A DNA stretch of 64,000 nucleotides. Source: Gymnodinialimonas ceratoperidinii. GTDB taxonomy: Bacteria; Pseudomonadota; Alphaproteobacteria; Rhodobacterales; Rhodobacteraceae. The notes below the pieces were generated by a model. The model worked only from the letters and a program-made list of their open reading frames with translations. It was not told the origin of the DNA and did no database searches. The stretch is taken from positions 1,041,501-1,105,500 of the forward strand of contig NZ_CP079194.1 in the NCBI RefSeq assembly GCF_019297855.1, written 5' to 3'. Shown piece after piece: positions 1 through 7,652 of the stretch. Position 1 is the stretch's first letter, and every line of letters begins with the position of its first letter. The translations under genes were made by a program, and so were the position numbers.

Positions 1-1
1 C

Positions 2-127
2 CTCGTCGCGGTCTTCCTCTTCCGCGAGCCCTTCGGCCCGGCCCGCATGATCGCCTTCCCGATGATCTGGGCGGCCCTGGTGCTCTATTCCGTGGCCCTG
101 TTCCGACAATCCCGAAAGGTCGCATGA
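2..127 (+). CDS. rarD: RarD-type EamA transporter, C-terminal end only
   Basis: The 5' part lies outside the window; only the last 41 codons are seen, ending in TGA. The visible peptide (…FREPFGPARMIAFPMIWAAL…) is one hydrophobic helix preceded by the REP(F/L)xPAR element and followed by a short basic tail. This matches the last transmembrane helix of RarD proteins of the drug/metabolite (EamA) superfamily, which sit in the inner membrane; the substrate is unknown. The gene is followed after about 50 bases by tRNA-Ser. The family call is by recall from a short fragment, and another EamA subfamily is possible. Confidence 0.65.
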   Translation, partial: LVAVFLFREPFGPARMIAFPMIWAALVLYSVALFRQSRKVA

Positions 128-180
128 CACCCGAGATTTCCGGCTTGTTTTCCCCGAACACCGACATTAGACGGGTCAAC

Positions 181-270
181 GGAGACGTGGCCGAGTGGTC
201 GAAGGCGCTCCCCTGCTAAGGGAGTAGGCGGGAAACTGTCTCGAGGGTTCGAATCCCTTCGTCTCCGCCA
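181..270 (+). tRNA. tRNA-Ser (anticodon GCT)
   Basis: The acceptor stem GGAGACG (181-187) pairs with CGTCTCC (260-266), followed by discriminator G and an encoded CCA at 268-270. The anticodon stem CTCCC/GGGAG (208-212, 220-224) closes the loop CTGCTAA, with anticodon GCT at 215-217. A long class II variable arm and the T-loop TTCGAAT follow. It reads AGC/AGU serine codons. A reverse-strand reading frame across it is only a shadow of the tRNA. Confidence 0.97.
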
Positions 271-571
271 CACGCCAATTTCGTCAGTTTGATCGGGTCG
301 CCTTGGGCGGCCCTTTGTTCTGTCCTGCAGGGTGTAGCGCGTCGTTCGGGATGTCTTGTACTTGTTCCGCTCGCCTCGTGGAAAAGGCTCATCGGCTACC
401 TGCGCGCTGGCTAACAAGGCGATAGCAATGGCTTATACGTGGTCGCCAAACGCAAATGGGCCCCTCACAGAAGAGGAGCCCATTCAGCGCTGTTGACGCC
501 GGGCGGACACTTAATGTGTCCAGCGGTGGTCTGGGCCGGCGCATTCAAGGCGCCGACCCATAGGGTTGATT
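271..571. other. Intergenic region downstream of tRNA-Ser, no gene supported
   Basis: About 300 bases lie between the tRNA and the DUF2383 gene. The only reading frames are short and run through the antisense of the tRNA, or lack a ribosome binding site. It holds one hairpin (456-483) and a shorter one near 537-558. tRNA 3' ends are common integration sites, but no integrase, and no repeat of the tRNA 3' end, was noticed in this window. Confidence 0.5.
456..483 (-). terminator. Possible terminator after the DUF2383 gene
   Basis: ATGGGCCCCTC and GAGGAGCCCAT form an 11-bp stem with one mismatch and a six-base loop. Read on the minus strand it is followed by TTTGCGTTTGG, which is only moderately T-rich. 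It lies about 90 bases past the stop of the DUF2383 gene, so it could end the Mn-catalase transcript. Confidence 0.4.
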
Positions 572-1015
572 TCAACTTTGGACTGTTTCCATCCAGGCGC
601 GGTGACGGCGTTCGTCAGCAAGCCCTTTTTCGGCAACGGGCCGTAATTCCGCATCCGTGACATCATTTTCGAGGGTCTGCTGATAAGCAGCGACGGTATC
701 ATCCTCGTTTGTTTTCATCGCTTTCAGAATAGCATCATCGCCGGCGAGGTCCGCCAATGCGACTTTCCCGGTGGTAAGCCACTGTTTCATGTCGCCCTCC
801 ACTGGTTTTTCGATGCCCAAGCTATCCGCAATGCGGCCGAGCTCCTGAATATGGGACTCATGATCTCGCCGGAAATTCTCGATCTGTTGGCGATATTCCG
901 AGTTGTCGAGCCGTTCAATGGTGCTGTCATAAGCCGCGATAGCGTCATATTCCAAAGTGAGGAGGTTTTTAACGAGATCAGCTACTGTGGATTCGGTTCC
1001 AACTGTGGTTGGCAT
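572..1015 (-). CDS. DUF2383 / PA2169-type four-helix-bundle protein
   Basis: A 147-residue soluble protein, almost all helical and rich in acidic residues. Repeated E/H patterns occur in helices: LTLEYDAIAAYD near residue 20, RRDHESHIQELGRIADSLG near 50, and DERRHRAWME at the C-terminus. These are typical of the ferritin-like DUF2383 family, whose function is not firmly established. It starts 19 bases after the Mn catalase stop, on the same strand, so the two are probably co-transcribed. That context suggests a role in stress or metal/redox protection; this is inference. No signal peptide or membrane segment is visible. Confidence 0.75.
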   Translation of the reverse strand: MPTTVGTESTVADLVKNLLTLEYDAIAAYDSTIERLDNSEYRQQIENFRRDHESHIQELGRIADSLGIEKPVEGDMKQWLTTGKVALADLAGDDAILKAMKTNEDDTVAAYQQTLENDVTDAELRPVAEKGLADERRHRAWMETVQS

Positions 1016-1034
1016 GAATAATCTCCCTTATCAG

Positions 1035-1862
1035 TTATTTCTGCTGTTCGGTCTGGGTGCCGGAATGCGGCCGCGCTTTGCCGAGGCTGGGCTTCTGTCC
1101 CAGCGGATCAGGCTTGTCCCGCTTCGAGAACTCGCTGCGACCATCGAACGAAGGACCGGACGTCCAACGCCCCTCGGGTGTGGGTTCATCCAGCGATGTG
1201 TTGAGGAAGTAGTAGGAATGCTCCGTCGCTTCATGCTCCTGCGGCGTGCTGTTGGGGATCGGCATGGCTGCTTCCCAGCCGCCCAACTCTTCGATCACTG
1301 CGAGCCATTGTTGCTGGTGCATCGTGTCGCGGGCGATCAGGAAGGACAGCATGTCCTTCATGCCTGTGTCGTCGGTCATGTTGTAAAGGCGCGACGCCAG
1401 AACACGGCCGCCGCTTTCCGCTGTCACGTTTGCCATCATGTCCGCGGCAAGATTGCCCGTGGCGTAAACGTGGCTCATGTCGAATGGCACGCCATTGGAG
1501 TTCACCGGCATGGCCGACAGGCCCGAGGAAAGGATGTGCCGGGGGTTTGCGCCGCCCATGATCGCATTGACGACCGGGTCTTTCGCGGCCTCTTCCTGCA
1601 CGGTGAGAGGGGCCCCTTCGAGATTCAGGGCAACGGCATGGCCGAGAAATTCGATATGAGACAATTCCTCCGTTGCCGTCATCATCAGCATGTCGCGATA
1701 CTTGTCGTCACCGCGCGCGCCCATGGCCTGAAAGAAATACTGCATGGCGACCCGAATTTCGCCCTCGACGCCGCCAATTGCCTGCTGGAGAAATTTGGCG
1801 AATTGAGGATCGGGTTTATCGACACGGACATTATATTGCAGTTTGCTTGAATGATGAAACAT
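1035..1862 (-). CDS. Manganese (non-haem) catalase
   Basis: Breaks hydrogen peroxide into water and oxygen with a dinuclear Mn centre. The ligand pattern is visible: VEGEIRVAMQYFFQAMG near residue 35 (bridging Glu), TATEELSHIEFLGH near 65 (ExxH), the Glu of TAESGGR near 145, and ARDTMHQQQW near 180 (His). The C-terminal tail (SEFSKRDKPDPLG…) resembles the extended arm of these hexameric enzymes. The ATG at 1862 is preceded by AGGAGAGCTCA; a longer upstream frame has no ribosome binding site. The length of 275 residues fits the family. A candidate stress promoter lies at 1907-1931, and the DUF2383 gene follows. Confidence 0.93.
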   Translation of the reverse strand: MFHHSSKLQYNVRVDKPDPQFAKFLQQAIGGVEGEIRVAMQYFFQAMGARGDDKYRDMLMMTATEELSHIEFLGHAVALNLEGAPLTVQEEAAKDPVVNAIMGGANPRHILSSGLSAMPVNSNGVPFDMSHVYATGNLAADMMANVTAESGGRVLASRLYNMTDDTGMKDMLSFLIARDTMHQQQWLAVIEELGGWEAAMPIPNSTPQEHEATEHSYYFLNTSLDEPTPEGRWTSGPSFDGRSEFSKRDKPDPLGQKPSLGKARPHSGTQTEQQK

Positions 1863-1906
1863 TGAGCTCTCCTGATAATTTTGAAACGCGGGGTTTGCAG
1901 GAGGAA

Positions 1907-1931
1907 AACAACGGCAGTCCGCCAAGGTTCC
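1907..1931 (-). promoter_or_regulatory. Candidate EcfG (general stress response) promoter for Mn catalase
   Basis: On the minus strand GGAAC (1931-1927) is followed after 16 bases by TGTT (1910-1907). The alphaproteobacterial EcfG consensus as I recall it is GGAAC-N16/17-CGTT, so this has one mismatch in the -10. It would start transcription about 35-40 bases before the catalase ATG. Mn catalases are often general-stress genes, which fits. Confidence 0.4.
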
Positions 1932-2035
1932 AGCTTTTGTCCGGCTGAGCGATAGGTTGCCGATAGGTCGGGCAAAGGCTTATCTGTTTTTTGGTGCTAA
2001 GGTTGTATCTTCCCTTCCTGGACATTGAATCCCGC

Positions 2036-3235
2036 ATGGATGCACAGTGGCCCATGTCATTGATCCAGGACCTGGAACTGATTGAGAGGACGGTTCTGCC
2101 GGTCGACCCGAGTTTCCGGGCCATCGGACGCGACGTGATGGCGCGTCATATCGACGACGCGCGGTGCGCCGCGCTGGCGCACGGTAAGGACGCATTTCTG
2201 CTGTCAGTGATGCGCCTTCTGGCGCTTCCCGGGAACGGTCATACGCGCCTTATCCCAAATGATGCGATCTCGGTTCTGCCTCTCAGGTTCGTCACCATCG
2301 AGGGCTCTGTCCGACTGCTCGCTGCGCCGCCGGGGCTCTCCACGGCGATTGGCGGTAAATTGCTATCCGTGAACGGTGTGCCTCTCAGCGAGATCGACCG
2401 CGTCGCAGAAAAGCTTCTGGCGGGAACGCCGCAGCGTAAACGCGTCATCGGGCCGATCCTCTTCGCCTGGCCCGGCGCTTTGGTCCATTTGGCCGCGTTC
2501 TCCGGCAGCGGGACGATCACCTACCAGCTTCGCGACGGGGAGGGACGGGTCCGTGAGCTTGTTCCGGATACGGCCGTGACGATCCCCGCATCGGTGCTCT
2601 ACCCGCGAAACGAGCATGGCAAAACGGACGCGGCATGGGTGCCTGAGACCTTTCTGGAGATGACAGACTTTGGTGAGCGGGGCGTCTTCCTCGGGCTTCC
2701 GAGCTTCTTTGACCCCGGAGAGACTGTCCTGTCGGCTGCGATATCGGAGGCAACGGCCCACGTGAGATCGCGCCCGCGCGCGCCCATCTTCGTCGATGTG
2801 CGCGGAAATACGGGAGGCGATTTCCTCCGAACCATGCCCTTGATCGACGCGATTTCGGAAGGGGCCGAGGAGCGCCGGGTCGCGGTGCTGGTCGACAAGT
2901 TCACCTTCTCCGCCGCGATCGTTTTCGTCGCGATCCTGAAGCATCGCCTCGGAGACCGGCTCAGCCTCATCGGGGAAGAGATGGGGGACGGCCTGACGTT
3001 CTTCGCGGAAGGGGGCACGATCGAGTTGCCCGTCAGCGGCGCGGCAGTTCGATACTCGACGGCCTTCCACGATTGGGCCGGGGGGCGCATCGACGAGACC
3101 ACCCCGCGCGAGATCGCGGAAGAGATCGTCGCGGTCGGAACAATGGAGGTGGACCGTCGTTGGGCCGCGATTTCAGACGATGTCCATTCGCGGGATCGGT
3201 TATGCCGGGAAGTGCTGGATAACCTGAAGTCTTAG
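2036..3235 (+). CDS. S41-like (C-terminal processing protease family) protein
   Basis: A 399-residue protein with no clear signal peptide. Its second half carries the hallmarks of the tail-specific protease fold: FVDVRGNTGGDF (the DxRGNxGG strand/turn), then VAVLVDKFTFSAAIVF, where the Ser of TFSAA sits in the nucleophile position. IGEEMGDGLTFF follows near the end. A PDZ-like segment is plausible in the middle (GKLLSVNGVPLSEID). S41 proteins cleave C-terminal tails, but many relatives of this type are uncharacterised. The ATG at 2036 was chosen; a TTG-initiated longer form (1991) or an ATG at 2054 are alternatives. It is divergent from Mn catalase and has no operon partner. Confidence 0.6.
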   Translation: MDAQWPMSLIQDLELIERTVLPVDPSFRAIGRDVMARHIDDARCAALAHGKDAFLLSVMRLLALPGNGHTRLIPNDAISVLPLRFVTIEGSVRLLAAPPGLSTAIGGKLLSVNGVPLSEIDRVAEKLLAGTPQRKRVIGPILFAWPGALVHLAAFSGSGTITYQLRDGEGRVRELVPDTAVTIPASVLYPRNEHGKTDAAWVPETFLEMTDFGERGVFLGLPSFFDPGETVLSAAISEATAHVRSRPRAPIFVDVRGNTGGDFLRTMPLIDAISEGAEERRVAVLVDKFTFSAAIVFVAILKHRLGDRLSLIGEEMGDGLTFFAEGGTIELPVSGAAVRYSTAFHDWAGGRIDETTPREIAEEIVAVGTMEVDRRWAAISDDVHSRDRLCREVLDNLKS

Positions 3236-3321
3236 CGGATGCGCGGTTAGCGCAGACCTTCCGCCTGGGCGTGCCGCCGCCTTCGTGCCTGCATCGAATC
3301 CCAAAAACGCCTTAGTTGAAT

Positions 3322-3371
3322 GATACGTCTGGCGTATCGTTAGTCCGCAAGGGGCCGTTCCGATTCGGAAC
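3322..3371 (+). promoter_or_regulatory. Two palindromes upstream of the response regulator
   Basis: GATACG-TCTGG-CGTATC (3322-3338) and a perfect GTTCCGA-T-TCGGAAC (3357-3371) lie 60-110 bases before the CheY-like gene. Spacing and symmetry suggest operator sites for a dimeric regulator. No matching regulator is recognised, so this is sequence-level evidence only. Confidence 0.4.
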
Positions 3372-3430
3372 ACGTCTTCGAAACAGACGGGCAACGGTTC
3401 AACGCAACTCGACATACGAGGCGCAAATCG

Positions 3431-3835
3431 ATGCAGAACGCTACTCCCAAGATCCTCCATGTGGACGATGATCTCGACATTCTGGAAATCTCCCGAATGG
3501 CACTGGAAACCGTTGGTGACCTTGCGATCACGCAGTGTTCGTCCGGCTTCAAGGCCGTGGAAATCGCGCCCGAATGGCAGCCGGATCTGTTTCTGCTTGA
3601 TGTGATGATGCCCGAGATCGATGGCATCGAAACCCTGCAGGCGCTGCGCAAGGTGCCGGGGTTCGACGAGACGCCTGCGATCTTCATGACGGCGAAATCG
3701 TCGCCCGATGATATCGAGATGCTCATGCGCCACGGGGCGCTTTCGGTGATCAAGAAGCCGTTCGATCCCCTGACCCTGGCCGACGAGATCGTCGAACTGT
3801 GGCGCAACGCCATGAAGGACCGAGCCGCGTCCTGA
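3431..3835 (+). CDS. Single-domain CheY-like response regulator
   Basis: 134 residues forming one receiver domain and no output domain. The acidic pocket is D12-D14 (HVDDDLD), the phospho-acceptor is D57 in LLDVMMPEIDG, T87 lies in MTAKS, and K109 in IKKPFDP: all key residues are present. It probably acts by binding a partner protein or as a phosphorelay intermediate. The next gene is a membrane histidine kinase in convergent orientation, which is the natural candidate partner. The ATG at 3431 leaves a normal N-terminus for the first receiver strand. Confidence 0.9.
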   Translation: MQNATPKILHVDDDLDILEISRMALETVGDLAITQCSSGFKAVEIAPEWQPDLFLLDVMMPEIDGIETLQALRKVPGFDETPAIFMTAKSSPDDIEMLMRHGALSVIKKPFDPLTLADEIVELWRNAMKDRAAS

Positions 3836-4040
3836 GCGGCCGTTCGATGCGCTGCCCCTGAGATTTTTCCTGATCGTTAGACAAATGCCCGCTTCAGGCG
3901 GCGCTTGTTCGTGCGCTGGCCTCTTCGGGGAGGGGCACCCCCTGTCGTTGGACACGGGGGGCTTCTAAGCCGCGCTACTGTCTAGGAGGGGGATAGGCCG
4001 TCCACCATGCAGTCTCCTGCATCGGCGGACAGCCTTCGGG

Positions 4041-5450
4041 TCAGGCGGCCTTGCCGAGGGGCTTGAAGACAGGGTTGGGGCTGTTCTCGTCTTTCAGACG
4101 GTCGAACTCCACGAAGAAGGTGGAGCCCACGCCCAGCTCGCTCACGTAGTCGATGACGGCGTTGTGGCGCTGCACGATCTGCTTGCTGATGTTGAGCCCG
4201 AGGCCGGTGCCCCCAACCTTGCGGATGTTGGAGGAATCCACCTGGCTGAACTTGCCGAAGACACGGTCCCATGCGCCGGCGGGGATGCCGGTGCCCTCGT
4301 CGTGCACCGAGATGCGCACGCGCGAGCCTCGGACTTCCACCTTCACGTTCACCGCGCCGCCTTCGTCCGAGAACTTGAGCGCGTTGGACAGAAGGTTGCT
4401 CAACACCTGGATCAGGCGGCCGCGGTCGCCCTTGATCACGCAGTCCTCGCCGCAGAGATTGGTCGAGACCTGGATGCCGAGTTTGCTGGCGAAGCCCGCG
4501 GTGGATTCCACCGCCTCGCAGACCAACGCATTGGCATCGATGGGGTTGAAGTGGAATTTCATCTCGCCCGCCTCGATCTTCTGCATGTCGAGAAGATCCT
4601 CGATCAGGGCGGCAAGGCGATGGCCGTTCTTGGCCGCGATCCCGATGGCGGGTTTGACCGTGTCGGGCAGGGGGCCGAGCTTCTCGTTCCGGATCAGCTC
4701 CAACGAGCCGATGATGGAGGTGAGGGGCGTGCGAAGCTCGTGGCTGACGGTGGCGAGGAAGCGCGACTTGACCTCCAGCGCGGCTTTCGTGCGCTCGTTC
4801 TCTTCACGGATCAACTCCATTTGTTCGAGCCGTTCCTGGTGGCTCGTGTAGAACTTCACCGAGATGTCGACGATGAAGTAGAGCACGAAGATGATGGTGA
4901 AGAACTCCAGCCAGATCCGCGACTCGAGCGGCGGCAGGTAGCGGAAGACATCGAGAAACGCGATGCTCAGGAACGCGACCGCGTAGATCGACAGGCGCAG
5001 CATCAGGATGCCGACCATCTGACTGTTGTACATCGCCGCGAAAACGGCGGCGGAGAACAGGAAGAAGAGCGGCGTGAAATGGCCGGGCTCGCCCTGTTGG
5101 ACAGCGATGTTGACGCTGAAAAGACTGATCGCCACCGCGCTGAGCGCAGTGTTGCGGGCGATGCGCCTAAGGATGCGGCGCCCCACGACGGGGTCCTTGC
5201 CATCCCAGGATTGCGAGCGGCGGCCGAGGAGCTCATCCATCATCTCGGTCAGCGCGACGATGATGTAGCAGGCGAAAACAGTGACCGGGTCATAGTAGAA
5301 GGCCGCGAGGATCGCGGCGGCAAGAAAGCTCGCCTGACGCTTCCAGATCAACTGGTTCGCAAGGCGAATATAGTCGCGGATACTCTGCTCGCGACCGACC
5401 GAACTGAACCAGTCGCTCCTGTTTACCCAAATAGATTTCAGGTTTTCCAT
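4041..5450 (-). CDS. Membrane sensor histidine kinase
   Basis: 469 residues. The N-terminal 200 residues contain about six hydrophobic segments (for example FLAAAILAAF, VFACYIIVAL, PLFFLFSAAVFAAM, FFTIIFVLYFIV), followed by a coiled linker. The kinase core then has the H-box FLATVSHELRTPLTSIIGS (His at about 237), the N-box SNLLSNALKFS, the G1 box VHDEGTGIP, the F-box FGKFSQVD and the G2 box GGTGLGLNIS. No large periplasmic sensor domain is visible, so it may sense within the membrane. ATG 5450 is preceded by GGAAGGTGGGA; an upstream TTG form has no such signal. It faces the CheY-like gene tail to tail, 205 bases apart. Confidence 0.9.
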   Translation of the reverse strand: MENLKSIWVNRSDWFSSVGREQSIRDYIRLANQLIWKRQASFLAAAILAAFYYDPVTVFACYIIVALTEMMDELLGRRSQSWDGKDPVVGRRILRRIARNTALSAVAISLFSVNIAVQQGEPGHFTPLFFLFSAAVFAAMYNSQMVGILMLRLSIYAVAFLSIAFLDVFRYLPPLESRIWLEFFTIIFVLYFIVDISVKFYTSHQERLEQMELIREENERTKAALEVKSRFLATVSHELRTPLTSIIGSLELIRNEKLGPLPDTVKPAIGIAAKNGHRLAALIEDLLDMQKIEAGEMKFHFNPIDANALVCEAVESTAGFASKLGIQVSTNLCGEDCVIKGDRGRLIQVLSNLLSNALKFSDEGGAVNVKVEVRGSRVRISVHDEGTGIPAGAWDRVFGKFSQVDSSNIRKVGGTGLGLNISKQIVQRHNAVIDYVSELGVGSTFFVEFDRLKDENSPNPVFKPLGKAA

Positions 5451-5603
5451 TCCCACCTTCCACACTCTGTGAAAGTAAAAGTTACCGCTCAAATGCGTTT
5501 AAAATAGACCGCTTACCGGATATGACGTGGCCATATTCGTACCAATTTGCGGCGAAATTATAGCATTGCGGCCACTGAAGTGACGTAGCGTGAGGTTCTG
5601 CTG

Positions 5604-5639
5604 AAAAAAGGAGGCAGTTGATCGCGCTCAGGCAGCCTC
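5604..5639 (-). terminator. Weak terminator of the acyltransferase unit
   Basis: On the minus strand GAGGC…GCCTC forms a short stem spanning the stop codon of the FeeM-like gene and is followed by TTTTTT. The five-base stem and long loop make it weak, but the T-run and position fit. Confidence 0.4.
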
Positions 5640-6317
5640 GAAGCGGGTGCTTTTGGAGGCGACGTAGACGTCCGCAAGCTCGGGGAAATCGATGTTGGAA
5701 TGCGGGACTTCGCTGACGGGCCCGAAAACCGGTGTGCGCTTCAGGACAGCCGCGCGCTGCTCGCGCACTTTCGCGGTCAGCAGTTGGATCGGCTTCTTCA
5801 GCGCCGGATAGCTGCGCGGCTCGGAGGCGATCTCGTAGCCCAGGTAGCGCCGGTAGAAGGCAGTGTGTTCGGTGCGAACGGGGGCAAGGGCCACGTCGAT
5901 GTCGTAGAACATCGTGGCAAGGAACGGGATGCGGAGGACAAGGAAGTGCAGCGGCACCCGCTGCTTGCGGGCGGCCGGCGTGATCACGAAACGGGTCACG
6001 TCCAGCGCCGTCTGACCGCGCCTGATCGTCTTCATCAGCTCGGGGAAGACCTCCAGCGTGGGTGACGTGGGCGTGAGCTTCGACATCACGTGGAGCCTGA
6101 CGGCCGCGAAAACCTCGCCGTCGAGTTCAACAGAGACATGGACGCAGTTCGGGCTCTCGTCGAACGGATCGGTCATCAGCCGGCTCTCGTTCGCGACGAT
6201 CGATCCTTCGGCACGGTAGCAATCGTAGCGCAGGCGGTAGACCTGCTCTAGGTCGTCCTGATTGGTCAAAACCTTGTACCGCGCGCGCGACAGCGTTTCG
6301 ATGACTTGACTGTTCAT
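5628..6317 (-). CDS. FeeM/LuxI-like N-acyltransferase (GNAT fold)
   Basis: 229 residues. The N-terminal part has YRLRYDCYRAEGSI followed by spaced acidic residues, then VFAAVRLHVMS and LDVTRFVITPAARKQ. This is the layout of the N-acyl amino acid synthase (FeeM) and autoinducer synthase branch of the GNAT fold, which transfers a fatty acyl chain from acyl-ACP to an amino group. The start ATG has a strong GGAGGGACTTTC signal. It lies 22 bases after a SAM-methyltransferase gene on the same strand. The pair suggests synthesis of an N-acyl amino acid that is then methylated; this is inference. No luxR-type gene is adjacent. Confidence 0.75.
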   Translation of the reverse strand: MNSQVIETLSRARYKVLTNQDDLEQVYRLRYDCYRAEGSIVANESRLMTDPFDESPNCVHVSVELDGEVFAAVRLHVMSKLTPTSPTLEVFPELMKTIRRGQTALDVTRFVITPAARKQRVPLHFLVLRIPFLATMFYDIDVALAPVRTEHTAFYRRYLGYEIASEPRSYPALKKPIQLLTAKVREQRAAVLKRTPVFGPVSEVPHSNIDFPELADVYVASKSTRFEAA

Positions 6318-6339
6318 GAAAGTCCCTCCGCTCTGGCGA

Positions 6340-7074
6340 TTATGGTTTTGCGCGACATACGAGGAGGTCGCTGTAATCTCGGTAGACCGCCTCGCGTCGA
6401 TGGATTTCGAACCCCGCGGCGGTGACAGCCGTGGCGATCTCTTCCGCGGTATGGGTCCAGTAGGTGCCCTCTTGCTGCGCCTTGAGGATCGTCTTGTTCT
6501 GCTTGGCGATCTCGCGGCCCTGCCAGAAGACGCGCAGCGCGCCGGTCAGACCGTGTTCGCGCTTGAGGCTGGAGAAGAGGTAGCTGCGCCAGTCGGCGAC
6601 ATCCATGTCGCGGCCAAGGTCGATGAGGTAGAGCCAGCCGCCCGGGCGCAGCAGACGGCGCATGTCGCGCAGGCGCTGCTCGGGATCCGGCATCGCGTAG
6701 AGCGCGTGCACGCAGATCAAAAGGTCAGCCGTGCCCGAGGCGCCGATATCCTCCAGCGCGAAGGCCTCGTATTCGACGTTATCGAATTGCGCCAGTTTCG
6801 CGCGCGCAGCCGCGTTCATGCCGATGTCGGGTTCGACAAGGTGAATTTCGCTATCGGGGCAGGTGCGGGCCGCGACTTCGGTGTAATTGCCGGTGCCGCC
6901 GCCAATGTCGTAAATCAACCGGGGCGTCTCGATAGTCCCGAGGAATGCCTCGAAGTCCTGCAGAAGCTCCTGATACGCCGGATTATGCTCGGAGAGCAGA
7001 TCGTACGCCGTGGCGTAGGCGCTCCAATCGGCTCGGATCGACCGACCGGATGTTTCAGGATTTTGGACGTTCAC
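6340..7074 (-). CDS. Class I SAM-dependent methyltransferase
   Basis: 244 residues. The SAM-binding motif I is YDIGGGTGNYTEVAAR, followed by HLVEPDIGMNAAAR (motif post-I acidic residue), ADLLICVHALYAMPD (motif II) and LLRPGGWLYLIDLG (motif III). The start is GTG at 7074 with GAGAGG upstream. It is the first gene of a two-gene unit with the FeeM-like acyltransferase, so the methyl acceptor may be the acyl amino acid made by its partner. The motifs alone do not define the substrate. Confidence 0.8.
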   Translation of the reverse strand: MNVQNPETSGRSIRADWSAYATAYDLLSEHNPAYQELLQDFEAFLGTIETPRLIYDIGGGTGNYTEVAARTCPDSEIHLVEPDIGMNAAARAKLAQFDNVEYEAFALEDIGASGTADLLICVHALYAMPDPEQRLRDMRRLLRPGGWLYLIDLGRDMDVADWRSYLFSSLKREHGLTGALRVFWQGREIAKQNKTILKAQQEGTYWTHTAEEIATAVTAAGFEIHRREAVYRDYSDLLVCRAKP

Positions 7075-7393
7075 TTCGATTAACCTCTCAGCACAAGCGT
7101 GTGACGGCTTTGGAGAACGTCTCCTGATTTACTGGTAAAAAACTTTCGCACGATAAGGTGCGTAAGAGAAAAATGACCTGCTACGTCATTGATTGCAAGG
7201 AGTTTTCGATTTCGGGAGGGGTGGAGGAGGGCGGTTTCGGGGGTCTGGCGGGGGGCGCGATGCCACGAAAAAGCCAAGGAAAAAAGGCGTTATTGCCTCA
7301 TTTCGGCGGGCTTTGCCTTCAGTCTGCCAAATTGCCGCCCCAATTCTCGCAGACGACGGTTGAGCTGATATTTGGCAGCGAATCGGAGTCGTG
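7075..7393. other. Promoter region between the methyltransferase and a small ORF
   Basis: About 320 bases, relatively AT-rich next to the methyltransferase start, which would hold its promoter. Short frames on both strands lack ribosome binding sites and family features. No clear palindrome was found. Confidence 0.4.
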
Positions 7394-7555
7394 ATGAAAG
7401 TTACAGCGCTTTATGATAGTCCGGTCGAGTTGGAGCTCGTCGCGCATTTTCTGGGCATGGCCGCCCATGACAATGACAACGCGCCGCCGCGCCATTCGCT
7501 GCGCACAAAAGCCTCTCGCATGACACGGCCGCTGCTCACGCCACTGCTGGGGTAG
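7394..7555 (+). CDS. Small hypothetical protein (53 aa) with a DNDNAPP motif
   Basis: ATG with a good ribosome binding site (GGAG, five to six bases upstream) opens a 53-codon frame ending in TAG. The peptide starts MKVTALYDSPVELELVAHFL and contains AAHDNDNAPPRH in the middle, followed by a basic tail. No membrane segment or signal peptide is seen. A strong bidirectional terminator lies 41 bases after the stop, which supports a real transcript ending here. The function is unknown and no family is recognised. Confidence 0.42.
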   Translation: MKVTALYDSPVELELVAHFLGMAAHDNDNAPPRHSLRTKASRMTRPLLTPLLG

Positions 7556-7595
7556 GGCACCGGTCGCACCCACTGCGCCGCGGACAGTCCAGATG

Positions 7596-7626
7596 AAAAA
7601 AGCGCGCCGTGAGGGCGCGCTTTTTC
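7596..7626. terminator. Bidirectional rho-independent terminator
   Basis: AAAAAGCGCGCC (7597-7608), loop GTGAG, then GGCGCGCTTTTT (7614-7625). The 12-bp stem has an A-run on one side and a T-run on the other, so it works in both directions. It ends the galU operon on the minus strand and the small ORF on the plus strand. Confidence 0.9.
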
Positions 7627-7652
7627 GGGCGATGGCAATGGGACGGCGGCGG

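Noticed and set aside
85..417. 110-codon minus-strand frame across tRNA-Ser
   Set aside because: Its centre is the antisense of the tRNA, a well-known source of spurious proteins; no ribosome binding site.
3367..3391. GGAAC upstream of the CheY-like gene as an EcfG promoter
   Set aside because: No CGTT-like -10 at 16-17 bases; GGAAC is part of the palindrome.
4164..5507. 447-codon plus-strand frame opposite the histidine kinase
   Set aside because: Shadow frame; kinase boxes are intact on the other strand.
7158..7394. 78-codon plus-strand frame upstream of the small DNDNAPP ORF
   Set aside because: No ribosome binding site and low-complexity Gly-rich translation; ends where the better-supported ORF begins.
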